A stretch of 64,000 nt of DNA from Whitmania pigra. Lineage: Eukaryota; Annelida; Clitellata; Hirudinida; Haemopidae. The DNA is taken from NCBI GenBank assembly GCA_021613335.1, contig JAJTWR010000260.1, forward strand, positions 413,501-477,500, in the 5' to 3' direction. Shown here in pieces: positions 10,502 through 25,100 of the stretch (position 1 is the stretch's first letter; the number at the start of each line of letters is the position of its first letter). The notes under the pieces are model-generated. The model did no database searches. It saw only the letters and a program-made list of their open reading frames with translations, and was not told where the DNA came from. A program made the position numbers and the translations under genes.

Positions 10502-13500
10502 ATGGCGATGAGATGTCACTATAAGGTGTTGGGTCTCGAATTAAATGCAACGACAGACGACATTAAAAGGTCTTACCGCAAACTTGCGCTTCGTTGGCAC
10601 CCAGGTAGGTATATTATTTACCATCATCAAATAATCATATTAGTTCGATTTTAACAAATATTTGAGAATATTAAGTGTGAATATTTTAATTGATATTTTC
10701 TGTTTATAAATTTAGCAACATGATTTTGATCGCTGACATTGTTTGCTGTACATTTAGGCATTCACATCTATTTATATCTTCTTAATCAAAAGCTAGATTG
10801 AAAAATAATTTTACTAGTCGTGGTTAATTGTGGTATTTGCTAATTTTATTAGCCATACTAAAGATAGCTAGGCTAATGATCTAAGAAAATTGATAATTTC
10901 AAATTATTATGCCTTGTCATTAGCATCTATATTGTTTGTAAAAGCAATCCGTCCAAAAATTGATGGCATTTCCAGACAAAAATCCAGACAGCAGAGAACA
11001 AGCAACTAAAGAATTTCTGCTTGTTCAGCAGGCTTATGAGGTTCTGGTAGATCCACAAGAACGAGCATGGTACGACAAACACAGGGAGTCCATCTTGAGA
11101 GGAGGTTATGGTCTCATGAAATTGTTTGATATTCTTGCATGATTATAAAAAGCAATATCTTTAAAAAGGTCTTGGAAAAGGAGACAGGTACGAGGACAAC
11201 AGCTTGAACCTCTTTTTCTACTTCCGAGCATCCTGCTATAAAGGATTTGGAGACGATCCACAGGTAAGCAATGCCTTTTCATCATTTTGTCTCTATGTTA
11301 CAAATTTAGTGATACGATGAAACTCTTACAGGGATTTTATGAGATTTATGCAAATGCCTTTAAAACCATATTTGAAGAAGAAGTCGAGTTTCTTGAACAG
11401 ACCGAAGACATGGAACGTGCTCCAGAGTTTGGCAACTCTCAAAGCTCCTTCGAAGAGGTCCCAACATTTTCATATATTTTCATCATATATATTTCATATA
11501 CAGCTTGTTAGTTCAACATAATGACATTCGTGAAGTGTCAGTTTTACATTAGCTTTGTCATATTTTATGTTTTGTCTGGCACTATTTTTAATAGAGCATA
11601 AGTAATATTAGTAAAACATTGATTAATTAAGCATATTTAGCAGACATGTATGCAATATTAAAATTAACTTAATCCAAAACTGACATGAACATGACTAATA
11701 CTAAATTTTTAAGGCTTGTAATTTTGTGAAAAACTCTAAGATGCCATTAAGTGGATTGAGCTTTCTGCCATCCAATTGCAATGCATTTTAAGATCAGGCA
11801 TTTAGTCAAAAATGGTCACTTTGAGAAAGATAATTTGCAGTTGACCATCTATTTAAATGTATTTTTACATGCAGGTAGTTAAACCATTCTATGCCTACTG
11901 GGAGGGTTATTGCACTTCTAAATCCTATGTGTGGGTTGAGAAATATGACACAAGGGATGCTCCACACAGGATGGTGAGGAGGCAGATGGAGCAGGAAAAC
12001 AAGAGGTTGAGGAACAAAGCCAGGAAGGAGAGAAATGAGGAAGTCAGGGTAGGTTGAAACTTTGGGGTTGTTTGGGGCTTAAAATATGCTCGGTCGAAAT
12101 CACCTTCCGATCTTAGAAGAAGCTCTCGATGGCAAATTAATTAAGCATTATGAATTAAAAATTAATAAAATTACTGAGCTGAGCAGATGAACAGTTTTTT
12201 TATGTTTGCTGAATCATTCTTTCAGGCACTGGTGGCTTATGTGAAGAAGAGAGATCCAAGGATTCAAGAATACAATGTATGATTGCTATTGATTTCTTGG
12301 ATGTGTTAATGCTAATTGTAAATTCATTGTTTTAATAACTTATTTTTTAGAAATTGATGCAAGAGCGAACCTTAGAGCGTAACAAGCTGGCAGAAGAGCG
12401 GCGAATGAATGAAAAGAAAAAGAAACTCGAGTGAGTTAAACTTATCAGTACATCTTTGTTGGATATTTTAAATTAGTTTATTAATTATTCAGAGTTTTAA
12501 CATTTTTATGGATGGGTTCACTCCTAATTTTGATATGATTTAATCGGATGGAAATATTATTCCAGGGTTATGGAGCAGTACAAAGAGTCAGATTGGTCAT
12601 CGTTTTCTGCTCTGTCGACTGAGTTGGAAAGACTTGAAAAGGCAATATCAGCAGAATTTGAGGATGACAGTGATGGAGCTGAAAACGAAACTGCAGAAGA
12701 TTTGGTGGTCGATGAAGCTTGTGATGATGATGATGACTCAGGAGAAAATGTTGATTCTGAAACTGGAGACCTTAATGCACTGGATAACCTGTTCTGCATT
12801 GCATGTGACAAGACGTTCAAATCCATGAATGCGTGAGTGTCTGAAATTTGAAATCATAGTTTCAATTTGAAAGTATGGTTTTTTTATTGACTTTTCTTTC
12901 CCAAGGATGGAGAATCATAAAAAATCTAAGAAACACCTGACTCTCGTTGCTAGTTTAAGGGAAGAAATGGAATTGCACGATGCTGAATTGTTAGAGGAGA
13001 TCGACCTTCATCTGAATCCCACTGAGAATGCAAAAATTCAAACACAGTTGGTGCTCATTTTCATTGAATTGATTTTGTCAACTAGGTTTCTTTAGAACAT
13101 AAATTTCACAAATTTAGAATGTGCTGATCAAGATACTTTTTTAGGTCAAAGAAATCAAAGAAGAAAAAGAAGAAAAATGCAACAGATGAGGTAATATTAA
13201 TTAGTTAGGATCTTATTTTTAAGTTTATTTCTTCTTAATTTTACAATTTTAAATCCTCAGGAAATTCCTTCCGAAGCAAATGAACCTGATTCTGTTGAGC
13301 AAAATAACATCGCAAAGTGACTAGCAATAATCTAAATGTTTAAGATATTATAATGATTATATAATTTATTCTTATCCTTTTTAAAGTGAAACACAGCCTA
13401 ACAAAGAAAATGCTAAAGCCATAGACAAGTCTCAAAAATCATCCCAAGTCTCAACTGCCAAGGACAAGAGCTCGAGTAGTGATGTAGGTTCATTTCTCAC

Positions 13501-13734
13501 TTTTACTAATCAGTTTTAGCATTTGTATAATTATTATTAGTACAATTGATGCCATTACTCATATAATATTAATCAAAATTAAAACACTTTCAGTTCACCT
13601 GCAATGTATGCCACAATTCATTCCCAACAAGAAACAGACTATTCGACCACATAAAAGCAGAAGGCCACGCCCTCAGAGTTGAAGCCACAAAACCGCCCAA
13701 GAAAGAAAAAGCCAAAAAATCAAAGCCGCGATGA
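10502..13734 (+). CDS. DNAJC21: DnaJ homolog subfamily C member 21
   Basis: Thirteen exons, 497 residues (human about 531): 10502-10604, 10976-11104, 11181-11263, 11332-11457, 11875-12048, 12226-12276, 12351-12430, 12566-12832, 12906-13046, 13145-13190, 13261-13316, 13387-13483, 13594-13734. The J domain is at 1-65, with its HPD motif made across intron 1 (RWHP, then DKNPD). DNAJC21 marks follow: [12 protein letters not shown] and [14 protein letters not shown]. An acidic/charged middle precedes two C2H2 zinc fingers, at about 324-348 (CIACDKTF) and 452-476 (CNVCHNSF). In other animals and yeast (Jjj1) the protein stimulates Hsp70 and works in late 60S ribosome assembly. Two donors are weak (GTCCCA after exon 4, GTTGGT after exon 9) but the frame needs them. 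Confidence 0.95.
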
Positions 13735-14204
13735 CTTGACAACTCGAGTAGTCAGTAAAATTATTAGGTTTCTTTTGTCATTTGTCCTGTTTGAGAGTCT
13801 GAAGGGCTTAAATCTGAGAATTGTATTTGAATTGCTTGTAGCAATTTCTCAACTATGCACTCCATTGTTGAGCTAAATTAATATAAATGGTCCAAAAGTT
13901 TTAAGATGTAGGAAATTTCAAATGCCTGCTGATGCTCAACTTTTGCATCAAAATTTAATTTATTTGCTCTGGATGAACCACTTTGGCTGTTTATTTTGTG
14001 GTTTCTTTGCATTTGTTTAAGATGTGCTTCCACCTTCAAAATGTTACTGATGCCCACATTTGAAAATGTAATGATTTTGTGGTACCCATTGGTGCACCAA
14101 GCATATTTTTGGAAGAAACACATTAAAGAGATAAACAATTAAATCATTTCATGTGTAGTGCATTAACAAAATCATGGAATAGTTGGTAAAAACATGTTCC
14201 TTCT
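13735..14204. other. Shared 3' region between convergent DNAJC21 and TECR
   Basis: This holds the 3' untranslated regions of two convergent genes. TTTATT at 13990-13995 reads AATAAA on the minus strand and could be the TECR poly(A) signal. No further gene is seen. Confidence 0.6.
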
Positions 14205-16496
14205 TTAAATGATGAATGGAAGAATGGCTTTTCTAGAGCGAGGATAGTCAGCAAATTCCTTCTTATAATTTTTGTGTTTGCCAAGAGCCCAAATGGCCAT
14301 TTGTCCAAAGCCCACCAAGCTGAAAATGAGGGCTGAAAAGGAAATTTCCATAAATTCAGAAGTGATTTAATTGTGTTTAGAAATTGCCATTAATTAAGTA
14401 GCAATAATTTGGGGTAATGGAGAATGACTGAACCTGGCAATGATTGTGAGAGGATGCTGAAAAAGAGCCAAGATCCAAATTCATAAGTGTAGTTAGGGCA
14501 GGAGACAAAGTTGAAGAGAGAGGTCATAGGGTTTGAATTTGGTCTGGGTATCTTCCTCTCGGTTGTTCCTTGGGACGTCGGAAACCGATTCAACGCATTA
14601 ATTAATTATTGGTTTAATGTTTAAGCAACTAACCTTCTGGTCTCAGGTTTCTCAGGGCAACATGGATTGAGAAATTACCATACTCACAAATCTGTGAATC
14701 AATCATTGAAATCAATGATACAAAACATGTTTTGCAGATGTAGGGTCACATAAGTGGCCAAGCAATGAACCAAACAATCAATTTGTTTATGTTGCACATA
14801 AGTTAGCTCATAAGATTGCATTCTTTCATGTGCCATTGGGAGAGAGCACCACAAAAAAGATCCTGGAGCCAGCATGAAAAAGCTATTTCTTCATTACTTG
14901 GTCACCATAATTTTTTGGGGGATAAAACTCAAAATTTGAAGACTTACAAGAAATCCTGCCAGTCCAAGGAATAGCTGAGTGTTTCCATATACTTAAAAAT
15001 AAAACCAGATTGTTCCAAAAATCACCTATTTACTTTGTAATTAACTAATATTAAATTTAACAAAACTAATAAGTAGTTAACTACATTAATAAGTATAATT
15101 ATCAAGCAAAGTGCAACTGTGAGTACCTGGTGGAGTGTAAAGGGGATGGTTGTTGAAATAAGCAACAAAAGCAGTGAATCCCCAGTAATAGGTGCAGTTC
15201 TGAGAAAAATGAATGTTCAAATAAATGAAGGGAATTAATGAATTTGATTTAATTACTTCTTTACTCTATTTTTAATTGTTCTACTTTATTGTGCATCTAA
15301 TAACACTGAGAATATAAATGTTTAATTCACCTTGAATAGGTTTAGAATTGGCATGGTGGCATGAGAAAACCTATGAACGAATATTGTCTCCAGCAACCTC
15401 TTCACATAATGCAGAGCCCAACATGCACATGCCACTCTGAAGGATTTAGTAAAGAATGTGATACATTTTACAAAGCGTGCTTAAATGGATTTCTAATGTA
15501 ATCCATTATTTTGCAACACAAATTAAGTTTGCTTTTACTGAGTGGCAAGGCTTTTTGTATCCTCAGCAGCTTCTCCATAGATGATTTTTGGCCTCAAGTA
15601 AAATGCAAGATACACAAACAGTGGTCCAGCATATTCAGCCAGAAATACCTGCAATGGATTATTAGCAAATTACTTGCAAATCATTCTTAAAAGTGAGTGT
15701 GTAGTCTAATGATACAGATGAGACAATTACTTACTGTTGACCATCCAATCTGATGTCCCAAGTCTTTAAAATAGAGCCTTCCTCCTTTTTCCAAGCCAAC
15801 ACTTTTCAAAGTTTCCTGGTCTTGAAGAGTCTTGCCCTCTATATTGTAATTATCAGCAATGTTTGCGATATCATAAAGAAAGAGAAGAAACATTAAAATA
15901 GCCATTAATTAATTTTGAAATCTAACTTGGATCAATTTTATATGATTGTCTTTCAACATAGTATTTTGATTCTGAAAATGAAAGCGTGATCAAATACTTA
16001 AATAGATGCTAGGCTTTTGGTATTAAAGCTTACTCGAATTGTGAAAGCTTCTTTTCACGTCACCAATTGTGGATGAGCCAGAAAGCTAATTAGAACGATA
16101 TTATTGTGTTATAAAAAACAATGCTAATTTTAAAGTTAATTTATTTCTAACTTTAATTTTGTGGCATTAAAACAAAGCAAAACTCACATTGGTCAGTGTT
16201 GCAAGGGTTTTTCTGGTAATCGCATCGACAATTTCTAGTTCAATCTGTAAACAAATTGATCGTTACTCATTACAAAATCTAATGGAAGAAAATATCGTAA
16301 TGAAGTCAATTGTTGAAGACTTGTGAAGTCAATTATAAATAGGTAACGAATGATAAATATACACAGATAATCAAACATGATTAACAGCGCAATTCTGATA
16401 CATCAAGCGATAGGCTATTATTGTCATTGTTTGCATCTTTTTAAAGCTTAAAATAAAATAATTTAGTAAATAATACGAGTAAAATCTAACCTCCAT
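14205..16496 (-). CDS. TECR: Very-long-chain trans-2,3-enoyl-CoA reductase
   Basis: Twelve exons, 305 residues (human 308); the first coding exon holds only ATG GAG (16491-16496). An N-terminal ubiquitin-like domain (about 1-85) precedes a multi-pass C-terminal steroid-5-alpha-reductase-type domain. Diagnostic segments are [44 protein letters not shown] and the C-terminal [17 protein letters not shown]. The enzyme sits in the ER membrane and uses NADPH for the last reduction of each very-long-chain fatty acid elongation cycle. The gene is convergent with DNAJC21; the 470 bp between the stops include a plausible minus-strand AATAAA at 13990-13995. Confidence 0.95.
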
Positions 16497-19125
16497 CTTC
16501 GCCCACTTTAAAAACTACAACCTACAACACCGGGGGTGTGCAAATTATTAATGACTTGCATATCAAATTGCTTTGATCCGAATTAACTCAACTGACAAAA
16601 GTATAGCCTTACAAAAAAAAATTAAATAATAATTATCAAGTAGTTATTCATTTTAAATTGTTTTCAAACTTCTTAATCATCTATAAATCAACAGGTAAAA
16701 GATTAAACTCGAAATAACCTGATGTCTGCTAGACATCATTTTACAATAAACAAATTATGTTTAAATGACAATATTGAGCCGCTGCATTATTAATATATGT
16801 TGCTATTTACAATGTGCTAGGGGTTCGCAAATATTTTGGCATAATAATTAAATTCATAATTAATTTCTTAATTAAATAAAGAATACGTTATTAACAACAC
16901 ATACTTATATGAGCCAAACACAATTTTATTTCAGTTAAAAGATTTGACGAATTAGCGCCTTTTGTTAACAATTGCATCAAGATCACATTTAAAATAAACT
17001 GAGAATCCTGGTTATGAAGTGTCATATTGTTGGAATATCTCTGCCAACAACGTCCCTCACCGACATTTTACTTGGGATTGAATTTGTAACAAGCTCCATT
17101 CCTAACAGTTGCATGCTTGACTATCAATCGAGAGCCAGCTGTTTCACGTAGGAGATTTTTGCCTGTTTGTTTTTTTTTTTTGCCAACTTCACTTGCAAAA
17201 ACACTCATTCGACATTCGCTGAGGATTGAGGCAACGCCATCGGCTTGCTCATGAATTCGACCCTCATGCTAAATGTTTAGGATCCGACTTTATGTTAACC
17301 ATTCATTACATCGAATACTCGGTTGTACCTCATCTTAGATTTCCTGAGCATCCTAAGCATATCACTACAAGCAACTAAAGTTTGAGACATATAACATCAT
17401 GTCATGCGTCTCCGTTCATTGTCCTAATAATCCAATGTTCAACAAATAGTAGCAAAGGCTAAACAGAAAGTCTGAAGCAAAGAATCTCAAACAGCCTGTG
17501 ATTTAGATATGTCGTGCTTTAAGGAACAACGAATGCCGCTTGTTTCAAATTTTAAAGACTACCCTAATGTAACGTAGTAGTTAGGAAAGCATGTCATAAA
17601 ATGATATGATCGTTGTCAAGCCCGCTTGATCATTCAGGTAAGCCATATAAGGTGTCGCATTATGCTTTGCCAGGAGTCTGAAAATTAAGACTTTAATAAT
17701 CTCTAGGTAAATTTTGTAGATTACGAAGAAGATCGCCTCTTTAAGTTTAATTTCTTTAAGTAAGCGAAGGTTGACCCTTCTGCAAAAACAGAAATGACGT
17801 CCAAAAAATTATTACATCACAATTCATTCATGTTTTATCATCAAAGCTCTGTAAATTGTTTCCTACAATATCTATAAAGTGGTAACTAGACAATTGCGCA
17901 CATGATAGTTATGCAAGTAGACACTGGACACATAGACAGTTGCTCATAAGGACAACTGGCCAGAAGTATTACGTAAATATTGATTTTAAATAGAATTGGA
18001 GCTGACATGTATCCAGGGATCTACCCATGTTTTAAAAATGTAAATGTCACAATTACGACCTTTATTTTGTTTTGCTTTTCCATTACTTGGAAATTACGTA
18101 ACGTAAAGTAAAGGGTTCGCGTCTAATGTGCAGAGTCTTGATAGATTTCTTCATGTAGAGCTTAATATCTCTTCCTTTACCTCTGGCAATTTCCAATGTG
18201 TGTTTGTAACAAGAAAGTTCCCTTTAAAGCTGATCCTATAAGGACCAGACACTTAGATGGCTACACTAGGATATAAAGTTCAATGCATTGTGAAATCCTT
18301 CGCAGCGGTTGGTTGTTTAGGAAGATCTTTCAACAGCAGCTTCATGATGATTCTAAACTCTGATAGGAAATTGTGGATCTCTCCCAGCTATACCTTCAAT
18401 GTACGTGGAGAAGGTCAAAATTTCAGAAAAGCCAGCAATGTTGGCCTGAAAATTGAGTTTTGGTCCGACATTGATGGTTGGTTATTTATTAACGTCCATT
18501 TCATAACTAGATGATTAGGATGGGGGATGCTTTCCGACATTGAAGTTAGGCCGAAGTTAAAACTATTCGCTGCATTGGCTTTTGTGCCAAGCAATGAAGT
18601 TAGAGCAGGTTTTGATGTACTTGTCATGGAACCCTGTAAAGTTTATTATATTTGGTTTCCTTTTCTGACGAACAAAAACTTACTTACTTACTTAAAATTC
18701 ACTTAAAATATAAATAGAAGATTTTAAACATTTAGAATTATGGCTACTATAAACAACAAAAATTCCAACAACTTTCTTCACAAATATTACAGAGATCCTC
18801 ATTGTTTTATTATTAATTTATTTAAATGATGATTAGCATAATCAAAATGCTCGGAAAATCGAGTTTGGAAACCTATTTAGAGTTTTTAGAATTGTTTTGT
18901 TAAGCTATAAATGCAATGAGAAATTAATTTTCTCCTAAACTCTTTCCAATTTTGCTCAGTTGTTCCTCAACTCAAGTTACGAAGATGAAGGTCGTGTCGA
19001 CCACGAAAGTTAGACAAGCAGAAATAATTTGCAGCTGAGATAAATTTATTTAGAAAATTTAGTTCAATGTCATGTCATTGATATTAAGCCAAAATTCAAG
19101 AAGGGATGTCGTTCAGTTCGTGTGT
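16497..19125. other. Intergenic region between TECR and the TEP gene
   Basis: About 2.6 kb without a supportable gene. The only recognisable element is a SINE family A tail at 18475-18525. The open frame at 18257-18514 runs into that SINE tail and has no domain, so I regard it as chance. Confidence 0.6.
18475..18525 (-). repeat. SINE family A tail fragment
   Basis: Read on the minus strand it contains CCTAATCATCTAGTTATGAA followed by ATGGACGTTAATAAATAA, matching the tails near 10,010 and 39,200. No tRNA head is attached, so it is probably a 5'-truncated copy. Confidence 0.75.
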
Positions 19126-22100
19126 TCAACTTGATTCAACTTTGCCTCCAACGTAACTCTTGTAGACAGATTTGCCTAGAAGATAAAATTCAGAATATCA
19201 GTGTAAAATAAAATAAATCTTCTTATAGTCAAACCAGATGAGATAAAAATTTATCAAAACCTGGTTCAGTGCTCGGGTACAGTTTGACGAATCTGGGTTG
19301 AAGGTTTCCGACACGGTAGAGTTTGTCCAAGCTGAGATCCACGCAGGATGGTTCCGACGGCTTCACCTAAAACGGAAAAAATTATAAGTATTTATTTTGT
19401 AAATAATTGTTGAGCATTAGTCATGAACAGAATGTAAATAATTCGAAATACTTTGTTGAAGACAAGGTACACTTCGTCGTCCTGTTTGAGAACTTGTGGG
19501 TTGGACATGCGTTGTTGATTCTCCATGTTAAGTTCGTAGCCACTCAAGAGAGGAACTTCGCCGATGAGGAAACCGCTAGGTTCCTTTTCCAGGTTCCTGT
19601 TGAATAATAATAATAAAGTATTAAAAAATAATTTACAGATAGATAGATGGTTAAAATTTAGTGCTGCAATTATGGAAACGACAAATTAAGAAAAACTGCA
19701 ACATACACAGCACAGACTGTCAAGGTCAGGTGTTCAGGATCCTTCTGTTTCACTTCGACTTTCAAATCGACTGACATTGGTCTGCTAGATGGAATGGCTT
19801 CGTTGAATTCGGGAACATTCTGAAAAAATAATTTAATTTTAAAACAAATTGAATTGACATTCAATAGACAATTGACTAAACCTGCACAAGAAGGACACCC
19901 TCTCCCGATGATTCCAATTTCAGAGAAGAACTGAGACTGAGGTTGGAGTGCTTCATAAATTATAACTGAAATTAGTAACCTTATATCTGAAAAATAATCT
20001 TAAGCAATTTACTTATCCTACGTCTAAATACAGGCTTCCAACGAAGAGAGGGCTGAGGACTTTCAATAAAACTTGTTTCTTGTCCGACAACGTGACATTG
20101 ACATCGACGTTGACATGTTCGTGCTCGTGGTACTCGTTGTAGAGACGGAAGTACTGAGACAGAGCCTTCAGTGCGACGTTCGAGTCCTGAAATAAGCAAT
20201 AAACATTAATATTTCTAAAAACAATTTTCATATCAGCAGCTATAAAGTTTCACCTGGGATGTGACAAACATTCCATTGGGTTTCATTGCACTCAGAACGA
20301 AGTTGACGAAGGGACGTGCACCACTCAAATCGCTCATGGCCAGAGATGTCAGGATGGCGTATGAAGTTGCTTCAATGGACAATGGGCATTCGTTCACGTT
20401 CTCTCCCTCTCCAACATTCCAATATTCTTCATCGCCTTTAAAAAAAATGGCATTTGATCACTATAAATTTACTTTAGATTCATTAGTTTTTTGAACAATG
20501 TAAAGGATTTACCTTCGCGAACCATCAACTGATCTCTCCTCTTCAGAACTTCAAAGACTTTGTCACATTTGGCAAGAGTCAAAGCGTAAGCAGCGAGGTT
20601 GAGAGAATAGGAGTCCTTGTCGAGTTCTCCCTTCACGATGACTTTCCAAATGTACTCCACCGATTTATTAGTCACTGATTCCACCAACTTTACCATATCT
20701 TCAGGAAGCTGTTCAAATATTTTAAAAGTTATTCAAAAAACAATTTCCCAACAAATGTAGGCTAATTATGTCATATTTTATGATCGAACAACTTACATCA
20801 AGGTTGTTGGAAGCTTCGAGAAGTGAGGCGATCACTTGCGATGTCAGTGGCACGTAGCGAGACTCTTCGTCCTGCGAAAAGCAACAAAATATAAATACAA
20901 TTTAAATGTAACACAAATTCTATCACATGATTATATAATGATACCATATCATTTCTAAGCATGATGGCATCCTTGTCCTCAATAAACGATCCGTCTTCCT
21001 TCTGTTGTTTGGCCAGCCACTTCAAAGTTTCCAAAACCTGTTCTTCGTTCCAGGAGATCACATTTCTCAACAAAACTGTTGAGTCCAACATCAGGGAAGT
21101 GAGCCTGTAAATAATTCATTTAAACGATCAACGTGTATTAAAGAGAATAAGTAAAAGCAAAAGTATTTCTACCAAATGTAACCAGGCTGTTTCGGGTAGA
21201 AAGAAAAGGATCCATCCTCATTCTTTCTGTTCAGCAGATATTGCAGAGCTGAAATGTGAACGCAATGAGTTTTATTTATATTTATAGTTATAATTTTATC
21301 TGAATAACATTAATAACAGAAATAAATGAGCTTACATTCTTGAAGGGTCTGAATGCATTCATCTTTGCCAATTGGTACTTCCAATGAAACATTGAATGGC
21401 AGTCTTTCATTTTCATAGTCGAGGTGAACAGAATTGTCGAAGAGTGAGTTGTTGGAGATGTGTTCGAGAACATTGACAGCGAGGACAAAATCCAATTTCG
21501 TTCTTTCCTCCAAAATGCTCGATTCGTTGAGACGCTTGCAAACATGTTCAATGGCGGGACCCAAAGGATGACCTGTGACATGAAATTGATTTTATTTGTA
21601 AAATCATTAAATTTCTGACTATGTTAACAATAATCTTATAATGAGGTATAATCCAGGTACCATAGAGCTTCACGTGAGCACGTTCCGACTTTTCAATGGG
21701 GTTTGTGATGTTCCTTGGAACGTCAATGTCGAGGATTTGTTCTCCGTTGAAATTGTCGATCAACAAACTTTCCGATGGCACCACTTCGTATCCTTGGTAC
21801 TGCAACAAACATTTGACTTGTTAATTGTTAATAAAAATAAATAATTAAAATAAATAAATTGGCAATGTCACCACTGCCTACTTCAAGTTCAACGGATGAA
21901 TTGAGTTTGTAATGCATTTCATCTGAGATGATCTCAACTTCAAACTGCAGTGGTTCCTGACTGGTTGCTGATGTCTTGATAGAGAATGGAACAACGCTCA
22001 GTTCCTTGGGTTTCAACTGAAATTATTTAACCGTTTTAAAATATTTATTTATTAATTTATCTTACTTGACTACTATTTTAATTTTTAATTAATAATATTC

Positions 22101-25100
22101 CTGGAACTCACAACAACTTCAGAATGTCTGCCTTCGTTATCATTTCCTTCTTCCTTGATGCGCCATCCTTGAGTTTCTCTCACAGTCACCTGTGAATGTT
22201 TTGCTACTCGTTAAGTTAATTGACTTCACATCACTATCGAGAACAATTTAAAATTTACCTTGGCTTCCTTGTCCTGGTTGTTGAACAGGTGAACTTCCAA
22301 AATGACCTCCTCACCACGTACCACGGACTCCGGATGTCTCAATGAAGTCAAAATCTTAGATGTCGCCATCAGCTGCAAATTCAAAAATTGAATAAACTGC
22401 AATATTCAAGTTTAAAACTTAGCAAAGCTATTTTGAATATTAAAATTCGAGGTAACATATATAAAACATGGAAAGTATTCTGAGACTTAGGCTTATTACT
22501 GTACTTAAATGTGAATGTTACTAATGCACCTGCACGGGTTTTTCGACAATCACAAGACCCTTTCCAGGTTTGAGACCAAAAGCGGCAAGTGTGTAAAGTC
22601 TAGCTTCCTCGCGAAGAACTAACTGAAGTTTCTTTTCGCCTGATGGTCTGAAATTGAAATTTATAAAGAATACCTTACAATCCCACCCAACATTTTTATA
22701 GTGAATATCTTATATTTCCACCCAACCAGGGTGGAAACAATTATCAAAAAAAACTTACCCAACAAATTCCGTCCACAAATTCGAATCAAATTCTTCGATT
22801 GTGTCCAAAGTCGAGGGTTCGAGGTCATCCAGTGTTCCATTTTTGCAGGGTGGTGGCGGCCATTGTTTGCCTGAAATTAATTTTACATATTAGAAGTAGA
22901 ATTATTGTAACCGCACAATAAATATGAACTGATATAATTAATGTAGTTTCAACCTATAAATAAAATTTAGCTTTTATTAATTTCAGATTGCGTCATAAAA
23001 CAACTGAATTCAAATGAACTTACTCGGATCAATGAATACGATTCCGTCAGTGAGGAGGAGACTTTCTGATTCCTGAGGAATAAAATCACGTTTTAATGGC
23101 TCTTTCACGTCAAAGAAACTGTATTACAACATCAACCCACGTTATGCACTCTGTGGGAGTCAGGAGCCAATGAGGGAAGAGTTGAGACCAATTGACCAAA
23201 CTCATCGATGGTTCTCGAGAAATGAGTTGAGTTCAGGTTGCGAAGGTATCTCGACATCTTCTCGTGAGCCTTTAAATTATAAATGTCAAAATGATTATTC
23301 AAAATGTTGAATGTTATAAATTAAGTATTTATAATAAACATTCAAGATTTTTCTAACAACATTCCAACTAACCATAAGTTTACGGATTTCCTGTTCTTTT
23401 GGCTCGAAAGCAAGGAGATTAGAAACAGACAGCAGGTAAACGTTGGTGAAGGGTTCTGCTTTGATAATCAATTCAATAACTTCTCCTGGTTCAGCAACTG
23501 TCGGCTTCAACAACACTTCCAGCTAAATAGTATTTAATGTAATGAATGTTAAATCGTTATTAAGAACTAATTAACAATAACCAACTAATACTTACAGGGC
23601 TTTCCGGCGTTTGTTCAACAACAAATCGGAGACTGTCAGAAAGGAGTTCATTACTTGGACTGACTGTTTCAATAACGAGACGAGGAGATGACAACAGATG
23701 GCTGACATTTTGTGGAAGGACCATTGACAGATTATGTTTTGTTGACGGATATGGAGCCATCAACTTTCCCGAGAGAACCGGCACTGATTGACAGAAGACT
23801 TGATAGAGGACCTCATTGGTTGGAAACGTTGCCTCGACCCTGAACTTAAGTGTTTCACCGACCTGCATGTAATAAATAATGATTAAGTAATAATAATGTA
23901 TAATATTGTAATAGTAGAATATATTAGCCATATTAATAGATATTAGCATGTGGTTCTGGAAATAACTGTTGATTATATTTTCACTCACAACAATAACTGG
24001 CGGTTTCTGGTCCATCAGTACTTGCACATGGTGTCCATCTTTGTTTTTGGTGGAGAATGGCAGAACTTCTTTCAGATGAGCTACTACGACTTTACCACAT
24101 TCCTTGTCCTCAAATTGTGCCTGAAATGGTTTTAAAAAGACAATTACTGTAAATAAATAAATTTATTTTGAGAAATTTCAATTTTTACAAAATAATATTT
24201 ACTTCGAGTTCGAGTTTGTTGACATCTTTGGGAACCCTGAACGAAAACTCGCCGAGTGAGTTTGGTTTGAGCTTCAGAGTGAGTTTCTCTTCTCTGGGAT
24301 CTTTTGGATTTGAACCGTAATGCTTGCTAATGACCGTCACCTCTTTTTCCTCTAGATTACCCATGAGCATCTCTTCGACAGGTTTCAAAAGTACCTAAAA
24401 CATAAGAATATTGTTAGAAAAATGCAGGTTTAAAACTTAATTAGAGAATATCTATTCTCTCACCTGTCCAACGTACAACAGTCCAGGTTTGAAGTACTGA
24501 GGTGTGAATTCGCTGAAGAACAAGACATGAGATTGGTCGACGAATCTGACAAGGACTTCTCTGCTGACGGGAACCACTAAATTTATTCTTTTTTCACTTT
24601 CTCCCTTTTCTTTGTCTTCCATTTCCTCGCTTTTCTTTCCTCCTTTCTTCTCATTGTCATCATCATCATCATCGTCGTCGTCACTTTCACTTTTTCCTTC
24701 GCGTAGAGGTCGTTCTTCTTCAACCTTAACTTGAACTCTGATCTCGTGTCCTATCAGTGGTTCGTCGATTTTCAGACCCAAGGCTTGTTTGATTTCGTCA
24801 GGTTTCAGCGAGAAGACTTTGAGACCAGCTTCGAGCTGTTAAAATGCAAAATGTCACTCAGTGTTATTCGATTGTGACACATTGTTATTAATATTAATTA
24901 AACACAAACTATTAACATCACCTCAACTGGAGGCAGTGATCCGGTTTTTGTCGAGTTTTCAAGGGAGAGTTGAAGTTCTACTTTTCCTTTCAATGGAGCA
25001 CCGGAATGATGACTGAATAATGAGAATAATGACATTAATGTTATTATTAAACCAAATTATAAAATATAAATTAAATTATAATATTAATTACCTGGCTACC

